From Limisphaerales bacterium (GTDB lineage: Bacteria > Verrucomicrobiota > Verrucomicrobiia > Limisphaerales > UBA11358), in contig PKZR01000092.1 of assembly GCA_003133815.1 (NCBI GenBank), positions 1-12,486 on the forward strand: a stretch of DNA of 12,486 nucleotides, given 5' to 3'. Under the pieces are notes generated by a model, which was not told where the DNA came from, made no database searches, and saw only the letters and a program-made list of their open reading frames with translations. This document shows positions 1 to 9,222 of this stretch, piece by piece; within the stretch, counting starts at the first letter, position 1; every line of letters begins with the position of its first letter. Made by a program: the position numbers and the translations under genes.

Positions 1-3
1 GGC

Positions 4-24
4 CGATTCCGACCCTCGCCTCCA
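4..24 (+). tRNA. 3' fragment of a tRNA gene (probable attachment-site remnant)
   Basis: Positions 9-13 (CCGAC) fit the 3' strand of a T-stem, 14-20 (CCTCGCC) the 3' strand of an acceptor stem, 21 is a T discriminator and 22-24 are CCA. Positions 4-8 (CGATT) match the end of a normal T-loop. The bases before them read GGC instead of the expected GGTT, so the invariant TTC of the T-loop is absent. U73 followed by CCA is typical of bacterial tRNA-Cys (also tRNA-Gly). The best reading is a duplicated tRNA 3' end left by integration of an element lying to the left. The window edge hides the rest, so an odd intact tRNA crossing the edge is not excluded. Confidence 0.42.
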
Positions 25-34
25 ATACGTTTAT

Positions 35-53
35 TGGGCTTTTCGCCCATTTT
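35..53 (+). terminator. Weak intrinsic terminator-like hairpin
   Basis: TGGGC (35-39) and GCCCA (45-49) form a perfect 5-bp stem around the loop TTTTC, followed by four T bases (50-53). It lies 10 bp after the tRNA-like CCA, where a tRNA terminator is expected. The stem and T-run are short, so it would be inefficient. Confidence 0.35.
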
Positions 54-62
54 CACCCCAAC

Positions 63-82
63 TGCCAGCAAAAGTGCCAGCA
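63..82. repeat. TGCCAGCA direct repeat pair
   Basis: Two exact copies of TGCCAGCA (63-70 and 75-82) are separated by AAAG. Short direct repeats next to a tRNA 3' fragment are typical of integrase or excisionase arm-binding sites, but that role is inferred from position only. Confidence 0.5.
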
Positions 83-385
83 GACGGGTCTACCCTGCTC
101 GAAATCCAAAGAACTACCATCGTACCACTGGCGAACTGCTTACCGGATTTGTGAGGCAGGCGTTAATCTGGCCAACGTATGGAGTCTGCGTTTAAAATGG
201 TTTTTCGGCTTTACCGGCGACGCCACAAGTATTACTGCGAGCACATGGTTCGCAGATTTAAACAATTGAAGTTTCATTTTATCCAATCCAGCCATAACGC
301 GTTGACGCTGCTGAAATCCAATTGCAAATAAACTTTTATTTGTTAGTGAAATGAAATAATAGTGTTGAAAACAGATCATTCTAAA
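83..385. other. Non-coding stretch upstream of the GH2 gene
   Basis: I see no convincing gene here. A 50-codon + strand frame (179-331) is rich in Arg, Lys and His but has no ribosome binding site and no recognisable similarity. The stretch becomes AT-rich after about 310 and carries the candidate promoter/operator described at 302-342. It probably holds the border of the tRNA-associated element and the GH2 gene's 5' region. Confidence 0.4.
302..342 (+). promoter_or_regulatory. AT-rich inverted repeat, candidate operator/promoter of the GH2 gene
   Basis: CAAATAAA (325-332) and TTTATTTG (335-342) are perfect inverted copies around CT. A TTGACG hexamer at 302-307 resembles a -35 box and would place its -10 region over the left arm. 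The two-base centre is too tight for an RNA hairpin of full length and suits a dimeric DNA-binding regulator better. Alternatively the AATAAT at 355-360 is the -10 box. No regulator gene is in the window. Confidence 0.3.
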
Positions 386-3256
386 ATGCGTATTCCACGA
401 ATTATAAAACTCCTTATTATGCTGTTGGTGTTCCATTCCGGTGGGAACGTACTGCTGGCCGCCACCGGATATGGGACTGTGATCAAATATCTTTCGGGCA
501 CCGGCAAAGATGATGGTGTCCTGTGGGATTTTTACTGCACTGCCGGGATGCAAAGCGGCATTTGGAAAAAAATTGCCGTGCCATCCTGCTGGGAACTGCA
601 AGGATTTGGCGTCTACAATTATGGGACGGTTTTCCGCGGCAGAAGCTCCAGCGAAGATGTTTCGCTTCGTACGGGGTTTGCGTCGGAACAGGGTAAATAT
701 AAAACCGAATTCATCGCGCCGAGTGACTGGCAGGGCAAAGTTGTGAGGATAGTATTCGAGGGCGTCATGGTTAAAACCGAGGTGTTTATCAACGGCCAGT
801 CAGCCGGACCAGCGCATGAGGGTTCTTTTTACGAATTCAAATATGACATCACACCGTTGTTGAAGTTTGGCGCGACGAATTTGCTGGAAGTGACCGTCAG
901 CAAAGTTGCGGACAATCCGAGCGTGATGCGTGCGGAGAGGCAGGGCGATTTTTGGAATTTTGGCGGCATTTATCGTCCGGTTTTTCTGGAGGTGCTTCCG
1001 GCCAGCTATATTGACTGGACGGGAATTAACGCGCAGGCCAATGGTGATTTCAAGGCGGATTTGCATCTCGGTCCTGGCATCAAGCCGAAAATCGCCGAGG
1101 TGACTGGACAAATTCTGGACACGAATTACCAGCCAGTCGGCGCCCCATTTTCGGCGAAAACATCTGACTACGCACAAGGCTCCACTTTAGAGAGCATCCA
1201 GTTAAGTTCTCATTTTGACGGCGTGAAGCTATGGACAGCGGAAACGCCAAATTTGTATCATATACAGTTCACATTGCTCCAAAACGGCGTGCCGCAGCAC
1301 ACAATAACGAACCAGTTTGGTTTTCGTACCATCGAGTTGCGCACGAACGACGGATTTTACTTGAACGGCACGAAGATCGTGATGAAAGGTGTGAACCGGC
1401 ACAGTTTCTGGGCGGATTCAGGCCGCACCTTGAGCCGGGCGCTGTGCTACGAGGATGCACGGCTCATCAAGGACATGAACATGAATGCCGTGCGCATGTC
1501 GCACTATCCGCCAGACCGCGATTTTCTCGAAGCGTGCGACGAGCTGGGGATTTATGTGCTGGACGAACTCACCGGCTGGCAAAGCGCCTATGACACACCA
1601 TCGGGGCAGCGCCTCGTCGGCGAAATGGTCAGGCGAGATGTGAATCATCCGTCCATTCTCGTTTGGGATAACGGCAATGAAGGCGGCTGGAATAACGCCC
1701 TCAACGGCGAGTTCGCCAAGTGGGACATCCAGCAGCGCAATGTCATGCACCCGCGTTCAAAAGATCGTGGCGTGAATGATCCACATTATCCTGATTATGC
1801 TTCCATCGTTCGTGAGAGCGGCGGCCCAGCCGTTTATTTTCCGACCGAATTTTTGCACGGACTTTATGACGGCGGCGCGGGCAGCGGATTTCATGACTAC
1901 TGGGAAGTACTGCGCAAAAGCCCGGTTTTGGGCGGCGCGTTTTTCTGGGTGATGTATGACGACGGCGTGGTGCGCACGGACAAGGGCGGAATCATAGACA
2001 ACTCGGGCAATATGGGACCGGATGGCATCATGGGACCGCGACACGAAAAAGAAGGCAGCTACTACACCATCAAGGAAATCTGGTCTCCCGTGGAAATTGA
2101 AGCGCCGGCGAAAGGGCTGTTCCCCGGATTTCAAGGCACTGTGAAAGTCCGCAACAGTTACGATTTTACCGACCTCAACCAATGTTCGTTTTCCTGGGAG
2201 TATGTGAGTTTTCCAAAACCGAACGAAGGCCGCGCCGGGCACACGGTGCTGGCGAGCGGTGATATTCCGGCCCCGTCCACGCCACCGCATGGCACCGGCG
2301 ATTTGCAATTGAAGCTGCCTCCCATGGATGGCGTTGATGCGGTTTATTTCACGGCAAAAAATTCTCTGGGCCAGAATTTATGGACTTGGTCGTGGCCGGT
2401 GGGTGCAATTCCGAAGCCAGTCTCAAAACCGGCGACGGAAAAAATCACCATGCAGGACATTGCCGGGAAATTGGTCGTCAACTCGGGTGCGCTGGAATTG
2501 CAATTCGACAAGACCTCCGGCTTTCTGACTTCGGTGAACAACGGCGGGAAAAATATTCCGCTCGCCAACGGCCCGCGCTTTATCGCCTACACGCACACTC
2601 CCCAAGGACGCGGCACGGTTAAATATAGCGACGTGGCAGGGACAAATACACTCACGGGCTTGACATCACGCACCGACGGAAATGATTTGATTGTGGAGGC
2701 GCACTACGAAGGTGCGCTGAAACAAGTGAATTGGCGCATTTCACCTGATGGCCAGCTGAAACTGAATTACACCTACGACTACGAAGGCGCAGTGGATTTA
2801 ATCGGCGTCAATTTTGATTTTCCCGAAACGGACATGAAAGGCATCACCTGGCTGGGCTACGGCCCTTATCACGTCTGGCAAAATCGTCTGCAAGGCACGC
2901 GCCTTGATGTTTGGCATAATTATTATAACAACACCGTTCCCAGCGTGGTTTATTCCTTTGACCCCGATTTCAAAGGTTATTTCCGTGACTGGCGCTGGGC
3001 CACTTTTGACACGAGCGAGGGAAAATTTACCATAACCACCCCGATGACGGAATCTTATCTGGGCATCTACCACCCAAACGACGGACCAGTGGGACCATTG
3101 CTCGCCTTGCCTGACACCGGCCTGACTTTCCTGAATGTCATTCCGGCAATGCGCGACAAGTTTCTGACGCAAGAGCGGATGGGACCGCAATCGGCAACAA
3201 AACAGGTTTCCGGCGAGCACAAAGGCGAAGTGACCTTTGATTTCGACTTGAAATGA
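386..3256 (+). CDS. Secreted glycoside hydrolase family 2 protein (beta-galactosidase-like)
   Basis: This is a retaining exo-glycosidase of family GH2, probably cleaving beta-galactosides or related glycans outside the cytoplasm; the substrate cannot be read from sequence. Starting at ATG 386 gives a typical Sec signal peptide (MRIPRIIKLLIMLLVF, cleavage near LLA-ATG) and 956 aa. An in-frame GTG at 362 would add 8 residues; neither start has a clear Shine-Dalgarno. The order is a sugar-binding jelly roll (about 35-200), an immunoglobulin-like GH2 domain (205-312), a TIM barrel (313-560) with KGVNRHSFW and NAVRMSHYPP, then beta-rich domains to the end, as in large beta-galactosidases. By family position Glu432 in GNEGG is the acid/base and Glu488 in PTEF the nucleophile. 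LacZ has an acidic residue where this protein has Ser after GVNRH. The next gene lies 120 bp downstream on the same strand. Confidence 0.87.
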   Translation: MRIPRIIKLLIMLLVFHSGGNVLLAATGYGTVIKYLSGTGKDDGVLWDFYCTAGMQSGIWKKIAVPSCWELQGFGVYNYGTVFRGRSSSEDVSLRTGFASEQGKYKTEFIAPSDWQGKVVRIVFEGVMVKTEVFINGQSAGPAHEGSFYEFKYDITPLLKFGATNLLEVTVSKVADNPSVMRAERQGDFWNFGGIYRPVFLEVLPASYIDWTGINAQANGDFKADLHLGPGIKPKIAEVTGQILDTNYQPVGAPFSAKTSDYAQGSTLESIQLSSHFDGVKLWTAETPNLYHIQFTLLQNGVPQHTITNQFGFRTIELRTNDGFYLNGTKIVMKGVNRHSFWADSGRTLSRALCYEDARLIKDMNMNAVRMSHYPPDRDFLEACDELGIYVLDELTGWQSAYDTPSGQRLVGEMVRRDVNHPSILVWDNGNEGGWNNALNGEFAKWDIQQRNVMHPRSKDRGVNDPHYPDYASIVRESGGPAVYFPTEFLHGLYDGGAGSGFHDYWEVLRKSPVLGGAFFWVMYDDGVVRTDKGGIIDNSGNMGPDGIMGPRHEKEGSYYTIKEIWSPVEIEAPAKGLFPGFQGTVKVRNSYDFTDLNQCSFSWEYVSFPKPNEGRAGHTVLASGDIPAPSTPPHGTGDLQLKLPPMDGVDAVYFTAKNSLGQNLWTWSWPVGAIPKPVSKPATEKITMQDIAGKLVVNSGALELQFDKTSGFLTSVNNGGKNIPLANGPRFIAYTHTPQGRGTVKYSDVAGTNTLTGLTSRTDGNDLIVEAHYEGALKQVNWRISPDGQLKLNYTYDYEGAVDLIGVNFDFPETDMKGITWLGYGPYHVWQNRLQGTRLDVWHNYYNNTVPSVVYSFDPDFKGYFRDWRWATFDTSEGKFTITTPMTESYLGIYHPNDGPVGPLLALPDTGLTFLNVIPAMRDKFLTQERMGPQSATKQVSGEHKGEVTFDFDLK

Positions 3257-3376
3257 GTCCGGATGCCCGACTTTCAAACCAGAAAAACGGAGGCCCTCAT
3301 CCTTGCCAATCAAAATCATCCGCTTTAAGGTGGGCGTATATTAAACAATTTTAATGCCTCCCTGACTGATCTGAAT

Positions 3377-6300
3377 ATGCGAAGGTTCACATCATGCTTT
3401 TTTATCTGTCTTGCTACATTAGCCCCAATCGTAGCGATCAGTAACGCCACCGGAGAATCGGTGTTGACCTACCACAATGACAATGCGCGCACCGGAGCGA
3501 ACACAAACGAATCAATTTTGACCTTGGCAAATGTCAACACCAATACATTTGGCCTGTTAATGAAGTATGATGTGGATGCTTATGTTTATACGCAGCCGCT
3601 TTTCGTTCCCGGAGTGAAAATTCCAGAACAAGGCACACGTGACGTCGTATATGTGGCGACGGAAAACGACAGCGTGTATGCCTTCGACGCCAACAGCAAC
3701 TCCGGCGCAAACGGTGGTTTGTTGTGGCACCTCAGTTTGGGGGATGGAATCAACATCACAACCAACCATGAATTTGGCGGACGCTATCATAACAACGTCC
3801 TGCAAGACATGCTTCCAAGAGTTGGCATCACCGGCACTCCGGTCATTGACGCTGCATCTGGAACCCTCTATGTAGTCGCGCTGAACCGGGAAGCAACAGC
3901 GATTATGACTAATTATTATCAACGAATTCACGCGTTGAACATCGCCACGGGAGAAGAACAACCTTATAGCCCGGTGGTGATAACGGCTTCCGTTCCAGGA
4001 ACTGGCGTTGAAAGTTCCGGAGGAATTTTGAAATTTGACGCAAAGCAGCAGAATGAGCGCTGTGCTCTCACGCTTGCAGATGGAATTCTATATATTGCCT
4101 ATAGCAGTTATGCAGATACCGATCCATACCATGGATGGATCATGGGCTACAATGCCGGAAATCTTCAGCTATTAACCAACCATGTCTTCAACACCACTCC
4201 GAACGCAACAAAAGCCCTATTTGGCCCGCATGCAGCAGAAGGAGCCCTCTGGATGGGCGGCAGTGGATTATGCGTTGATGCGAACAACAACCTTTATTTT
4301 GAAGTTGCCAATGGCAGTTTCGACGCGAACGCCGGCGGGGCAGATTATGGCGACAGCTTTATGAAACTCTCCGCTTCAAATGGTCTGGCAGTTGCCGACT
4401 ACTTCACGCCATTTAATCAGGCTGCATTACAAGCCGCCGATGCGGATTTAGGTTCCGGCGGCCCTGTATTGCTGCCGGATGATGCTGGCAGCGCTGCACA
4501 TCCGCACCTGATAGTTGGCGGCGGCAAGGAAGGAAAAATTTACCTGGTGGATTGCGACGTTATGGGTCATTACAATTCATCCAATGACAACCAGATCGTG
4601 CAATACTTTCCCGCAGGCGTCGGAAAAATTTTTAGCACTCCAGCCTATTTTAACCATCAACTCTATTACCAAGGCATCGGCGGAGTGATGAAAGCCTTCA
4701 CCATCAGCAATGGACTTTTTACCACCACACCCATTTCTGCATCAAAGACCAGCTTCAGCGGTTTTGGCACAACGCCGTCCATCTCGGCAAACGGAACAAG
4801 CAATGCAATTGTTTGGACCATCCAAACAGACGGCGCAGTTCGTGGTACACCTGCGATATTGCACGCCTACAATGCGACGAATCTGACCCAGGAACTTTAC
4901 AACAGCCGACAACTGCCCGACCGCGACAATCCAGGCAACGCAGTCAAGATGACAGTGCCGACAGTGGCCAATGGAAAGGTCTTTGTTGGAGCGCAATATG
5001 CCCTGTCCATTTTTGGCAATGGAATTTTCCTACCAAAACCGGTCATCTCACCTAACGATAGAAACTATGCCAATTTGGCAACTGTAACTCTTTCAGACGC
5101 TGTGGCGGACGCGTCGATTTATTACACATTGGATGGCACCACGCCTAAAATCAGCTCCTCACTTTACACCGTACCATTTGCGATTACCAACACCTTAAAA
5201 CTTAACGCTATGGCCATCAAAAATGGAGCGGTCAACAGCGGTATTACCTCCGCTTCATTCGTCAATACCGCCGCTGCCGGGCATGGCAGCAGCGGATTAG
5301 CCGGGCCAAACTCTGTCAGCGGTCAAAGTAATTCTGTAGCAACTTGGAGCGGTTCGGTCCAGGCGCAATATGACGAGACTTATACTTTCTCGTCGTTCAC
5401 TCGTAATGGTGTGCGCCTGTGGGTCAACGGCCAGTTGCTCATCAATGACTGGGCTATCCATTCATCGGCAATCACAAACAGCGGTAACATTGCTCTCAAA
5501 GCTCAGGAACTCTACAATCTACAATTAGATTACCTTCAACACGACAGCAGCAATGTATTGCAACTTTTGTGGAGCAGTCCTTCAACCGCGCAGAATGCCA
5601 TCCCAAATTCGCAGCTCTATCCTTACACTAATCCCCCACCCGCAGTTTCTTTGGTCCGGCCTGCCAACGGTGCTGCTTATACTGGCAGCGCGAGCGTAAC
5701 CGTTGGATCTGATGCCGAAGCACCATACAATCCAATTGGCAAAGTAGATTTTTACAGTGATGGGAAATTGCTCGGCACTTTGAGCAATAGTATTTACGCG
5801 CCAGTCTATGCGATGACTGTGACCGGTTTAAAAACAGGAAATCATAACTTCATCGCCGTTGCCACCGATGGTAGCGGACTATCCTGCACATCGGCTCCTA
5901 TCACTGTTACCGTTAGTGCTGGCAGCGGGCTACCTTATGGCCTGACGACAAATGGAATTACGCCCCAATTTCTTAATATGCCGACAACATACAACAATGC
6001 GCTCCCACCATTACTTTCTGAAACGGGCGTTTACAGTGACACGGTCAGCCGCACCCCATCTGGCGGTTTGATTCCTTACAGCCTCAATTCCCAACTATGG
6101 TCGGATGGCGCAGTGAAAAGCTGCTATCTGGCAGTGCCAAACAACGGCGGAGTCATCACACCAGACGAGCAGATAAGATTGCACCCGACCAATTCATGGA
6201 CTTTCCCGGCAGGAACTGTCTTCGTCAAGAATTTCGATCTAACCGTAGATGAAACCAAACCAACTTTTCCTCGTCGCCGACTGGAAACCCAAATCCTCGT

Positions 6301-6991
6301 GCGCGACACCAACGGATCGGTCTACGGCGTGACTTATAAATGGCGTGCGGACAACAGCGACGCCGACCTGCTGGCGAACGGTTTAAGCGAAGACATCATT
6401 GTCACCAACGAGACCGGAATACGCACTCAAACCTGGACATATTTAAGTCCGGCTGACTGCCTGACATGTCATACTCCCATGGCCGGCTACGTTCTCGGAG
6501 TCAACACGCGCCAGCTCAACGGCAACTTCACTTATCCCGCCACTGGCGTCATCGACAATCAAATTCGCACGTTGAACCGGCTTGGACTCTTCAGTCCCGC
6601 CATCAACGAAGCAATCATCGCAAATCTTCCGAAGCTGTCCGCACTCACAAATTCAGGCGCCTCAGTGGAAGAACGAGCACGTTCCTACCTGGACGCGAAC
6701 TGTGCGCAATGTCATCGCCCGGGCGGCATCGGCAATTTTGACGCACGTTATGACACGCCATTGGACAAGCAACATATTGTCAATTATCCGGCGTCATTTT
6801 CGCTGGGCTACAGCAACGCCTGCATCATCATGCCAAAGGATTTCTTACGTTCCGTCATTCAAGACCGGATGAACACGAACACCATGACCATAAAAATGCC
6901 GCCGCTTGGGCGAAATGTTATTGACACAAATGCCGTCAATTTAATCCGTGACTGGATCAACAGCCTGCCCACTGCGTCGTCATCTCCATAG
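3377..6991 (+). CDS. Secreted propeller / chitobiase-like / PA14 / Ig-like / diheme cytochrome c fusion protein
   Basis: This 1204-aa exported protein begins with a signal peptide (MRRFTSCFFICLATLAPIVA). Residues about 28-550 form a quinoprotein-like beta-propeller with repeats such as VVYVATENDSVYAFDA and HLIVGGGKEGKIYLVD. Residues 553-634 resemble the chitobiase/hexosaminidase C-terminal domain (IYYTLDGTTPK). Residues 635-752 form a PA14 domain (GVRLWVNGQLLINDW), residues 755-848 an Ig-like domain, and 850-1204 a cytochrome module like conserved diheme proteins of the HNE_0200 type. Haem sites are C1028-LT-CH and C1109-AQ-CH; Met in IKMPPLG is a likely axial ligand. The likely role is surface or periplasmic sugar binding coupled to electron transfer, but no substrate or PQQ-binding residue can be assigned. 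It may be cotranscribed with the GH2 gene, although the 120-bp gap allows its own promoter. Confidence 0.85.
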   Translation: MRRFTSCFFICLATLAPIVAISNATGESVLTYHNDNARTGANTNESILTLANVNTNTFGLLMKYDVDAYVYTQPLFVPGVKIPEQGTRDVVYVATENDSVYAFDANSNSGANGGLLWHLSLGDGINITTNHEFGGRYHNNVLQDMLPRVGITGTPVIDAASGTLYVVALNREATAIMTNYYQRIHALNIATGEEQPYSPVVITASVPGTGVESSGGILKFDAKQQNERCALTLADGILYIAYSSYADTDPYHGWIMGYNAGNLQLLTNHVFNTTPNATKALFGPHAAEGALWMGGSGLCVDANNNLYFEVANGSFDANAGGADYGDSFMKLSASNGLAVADYFTPFNQAALQAADADLGSGGPVLLPDDAGSAAHPHLIVGGGKEGKIYLVDCDVMGHYNSSNDNQIVQYFPAGVGKIFSTPAYFNHQLYYQGIGGVMKAFTISNGLFTTTPISASKTSFSGFGTTPSISANGTSNAIVWTIQTDGAVRGTPAILHAYNATNLTQELYNSRQLPDRDNPGNAVKMTVPTVANGKVFVGAQYALSIFGNGIFLPKPVISPNDRNYANLATVTLSDAVADASIYYTLDGTTPKISSSLYTVPFAITNTLKLNAMAIKNGAVNSGITSASFVNTAAAGHGSSGLAGPNSVSGQSNSVATWSGSVQAQYDETYTFSSFTRNGVRLWVNGQLLINDWAIHSSAITNSGNIALKAQELYNLQLDYLQHDSSNVLQLLWSSPSTAQNAIPNSQLYPYTNPPPAVSLVRPANGAAYTGSASVTVGSDAEAPYNPIGKVDFYSDGKLLGTLSNSIYAPVYAMTVTGLKTGNHNFIAVATDGSGLSCTSAPITVTVSAGSGLPYGLTTNGITPQFLNMPTTYNNALPPLLSETGVYSDTVSRTPSGGLIPYSLNSQLWSDGAVKSCYLAVPNNGGVITPDEQIRLHPTNSWTFPAGTVFVKNFDLTVDETKPTFPRRRLETQILVRDTNGSVYGVTYKWRADNSDADLLANGLSEDIIVTNETGIRTQTWTYLSPADCLTCHTPMAGYVLGVNTRQLNGNFTYPATGVIDNQIRTLNRLGLFSPAINEAIIANLPKLSALTNSGASVEERARSYLDANCAQCHRPGGIGNFDARYDTPLDKQHIVNYPASFSLGYSNACIIMPKDFLRSVIQDRMNTNTMTIKMPPLGRNVIDTNAVNLIRDWINSLPTASSSP

Positions 6992-7026
6992 GACGTCTGT
7001 CATCCACCAGGGAAAAGCATATCATT

Positions 7027-9222
7027 TTACATTGCCTGAAACACAAGTGCGCTCATCGGTGGCAGATAAAACTTAGCGGACTGTTGCTGGTTGTGACACG
7101 GAACACTTTCGGCAGTAACGCCGCCGAGATTTCCCTTGTTGCCGCCGCCGTAAATTGCCGCATCACTGTTCAGCATTTCGCGCCACTTGCCCGCGCGCGG
7201 AAGGCCAATGCGATAGTTTTCTCGAGGAACAGGTGTGAGGTTCAATATGATGACGAGTGGATTTGAACCGTCAGCATTTTGTCTGGCAAAGGAAATGACG
7301 CTATTGTCGCGATCCGTGCAGTCAATCCAGTAAAATCCGGCATGGTCGTAATCGCCCTGCCACAAACCGGACGCACCAACGTAAAGCTTGTTTAAGTCTT
7401 CAACAAATTTTTGAATGCCGCGATGGAACGGCCCGGCGTCGAGCAGCCACCAGTCAAGCTGGCCATTTTCGTTCCACTCGGCACTCTGTCCGATTTCACA
7501 GCCCATGAACAACAGTTTCTTTCCAGGGAAAAGCCATTGATACGCAAGCAACGTGCGCAGGCTGGCGAATTTCTGCCAGTCGTCGCCGGGCATGCGGCGG
7601 ATCAGCGATCCCTTGCCGTGGACAACTTCATCGTGTGACAGCGGCAGGATAAAATTTTCGTTGTGATGATAGAGCATCGCGAAAGTGAGGTCGTTCTGAT
7701 GATATTTGCGGTGGATGGGTTCGTGTTTGAAATAGCCGAGGGTGTCGTGCATCCAGCCCATGTTCCATTTGAACGAGAAACCGAGTCCTCCGATATAAGG
7801 CGGGCGTGTGACCTGCGGCCACGCGGTGGATTCCTCCGCAATCGTCATCACTCCGGGAAATTCCGTGTGCGTGAGGTGGTTGAATTTTTTCAGGAATTCA
7901 ATCGCCTCCAGATTTTCGCGCCCGCCGAATTGATTGGGAATCCATTCGCCGGATTTGCGCGAGTAGTCGAGATAAAGCATCGAGGCGACGGCGTCCACGC
8001 GCAGACCGTCAATGTGAAACCGTTCACACCAGAAGAGCGCGTTGGCGACGAGAAAATTAGAAACTTCGTTCCTGCCAAAATTAAAAATCAATGTGCCCCA
8101 ATCCTGATGCGCGCCCTTGCGTGGGTCTTCGTGTTCGTAAAGCGCGGTGCCGTCGAATTTGGCGAGCGCCCATTCATCGCGTGGAAAATGCGCCGGCACC
8201 CAGTCCACGATGACGCCGATGCCAGCTTCGTGAAGCGCATTGACGAGAAATTGAAAATCTTCCGGCGTGCCGAAGCGGCTCGTCGGCGCGTAAAAGCCGG
8301 TGACCTGATAACCCCACGAAGGATAATAGGCGTGCTCGGCCACCGGCATGAATTCAACGTGCGTGAAACCCATTCGCTTGAGGTAAATTACGAGAGGTTC
8401 GGCAAGCTCGCGATAGCTCCACGATTCGTTCGCGGACTTTTTACGCCATGAACCGACATGCACCTCGTAAATGCTCATTGGCGAACGGAGAGGGTCGCGG
8501 TCGCGGCGCTTTTTCAACCACGCGGAATCAGTCCATCTGAATTTTTTCGTGTCCCAGACTATCGCCGCCTGCTTGGGCGCAACCTCGAAGAAAAAGCCGA
8601 ACGGGTCGGTGTTCAGCTTGATATTTCCGTGCGCGTCGCGGATCTCGAATTTGTAGTGCGCGCCGACGCCGACACCGGGAATAAAAATCTCCCAAACGCC
8701 CGACGCACCAAGCAAGCGCATCGGATGAAAACGTCCGTCCCAATTGTTGAAATCGCCGACGACACTGATGCGCTGCGCATTCGGTGCCCAGACGGCGAAA
8801 CTTGTGCCATGAACGCCGTCGGGCGAGCGAAGTTGCGCGCCGAGCTTGTCGAAAATTCTTCGCTCGTCACCCTTGCCGAACAAAAATAAATCGGATTCGC
8901 CAAGCGTCGGTAAAAAAGAGAATGCATCGCGCGTGCGACGGATCTGGCCCTGGTGGTTGGTGATGACCAGATCGTAGGCATAAACTTTCTTGGTGGTCTT
9001 TGTGACTCCTTCAAAAACGTCGGTGTCGGGGATTCTCTTCAGCACGAACTTTGGCTTGTCTTTTTCGTGAACGGGCTGGATTTCAACCTTTGCAGCGTCC
9101 GGCATGAGCGTGCGGACGACGAGTCCCGAACCATCGCCGAGCGGGTGCATGCCTAGAAGCATGTGCGGGGACTGATGTTTCAGTTCAACCAAGCTGCGCA
9201 GTTCATCTTTGGTGAGCAACAT
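7027..9222 (-). CDS. glgB: 1,4-alpha-glucan branching enzyme
   Basis: GlgB cuts an alpha-1,4-glucan chain and rejoins it through an alpha-1,6 bond in cytoplasmic glycogen synthesis. Starting at ATG 9222 gives 731 aa, close to the 728 of E. coli. A TTG three codons upstream (9231) is also possible; no strong Shine-Dalgarno is seen for either. An N-terminal beta domain is followed by a CBM48 domain (about 140-235, SFAVWAPNAQRISVVGDFNNW), the GH13 barrel and a C-terminal beta domain ending YLPPMSALVF. Catalytic residues by alignment to E. coli are Asp410 in GLRVDAVASM, Glu463 in TIAEES and Asp531 in LSHDEVVHG, each shifted by 5. No other glg gene is in the window. The gene converges on the cytochrome fusion gene, with 35 bp between stop codons and no clear terminator. 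Confidence 0.97.
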   Translation of the reverse strand: MLLTKDELRSLVELKHQSPHMLLGMHPLGDGSGLVVRTLMPDAAKVEIQPVHEKDKPKFVLKRIPDTDVFEGVTKTTKKVYAYDLVITNHQGQIRRTRDAFSFLPTLGESDLFLFGKGDERRIFDKLGAQLRSPDGVHGTSFAVWAPNAQRISVVGDFNNWDGRFHPMRLLGASGVWEIFIPGVGVGAHYKFEIRDAHGNIKLNTDPFGFFFEVAPKQAAIVWDTKKFRWTDSAWLKKRRDRDPLRSPMSIYEVHVGSWRKKSANESWSYRELAEPLVIYLKRMGFTHVEFMPVAEHAYYPSWGYQVTGFYAPTSRFGTPEDFQFLVNALHEAGIGVIVDWVPAHFPRDEWALAKFDGTALYEHEDPRKGAHQDWGTLIFNFGRNEVSNFLVANALFWCERFHIDGLRVDAVASMLYLDYSRKSGEWIPNQFGGRENLEAIEFLKKFNHLTHTEFPGVMTIAEESTAWPQVTRPPYIGGLGFSFKWNMGWMHDTLGYFKHEPIHRKYHQNDLTFAMLYHHNENFILPLSHDEVVHGKGSLIRRMPGDDWQKFASLRTLLAYQWLFPGKKLLFMGCEIGQSAEWNENGQLDWWLLDAGPFHRGIQKFVEDLNKLYVGASGLWQGDYDHAGFYWIDCTDRDNSVISFARQNADGSNPLVIILNLTPVPRENYRIGLPRAGKWREMLNSDAAIYGGGNKGNLGGVTAESVPCHNQQQSAKFYLPPMSALVFQAM

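Noticed and set aside
179..331. 50-codon + strand frame rich in basic residues
   Set aside because: No Shine-Dalgarno, no recognisable similarity, and it runs into the candidate promoter/operator of the GH2 gene.
140..601. 153-codon open frame on the - strand
   Set aside because: It covers the GH2 signal peptide and N-terminus in antisense, has no ribosome binding site and resembles no family; GH2 on the + strand explains the region.
3340..3355. AT-only inverted repeat ATTAAA-CAAT-TTTAAT between the GH2 and cytochrome genes
   Set aside because: Six A/T pairs make a very weak hairpin with no T-run, and such matches are common by chance in AT-rich spacers.
7663..8451. 262-codon + strand frame inside glgB
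   Set aside because: Antisense shadow of a well-supported glgB gene; the translation has no domain pattern.
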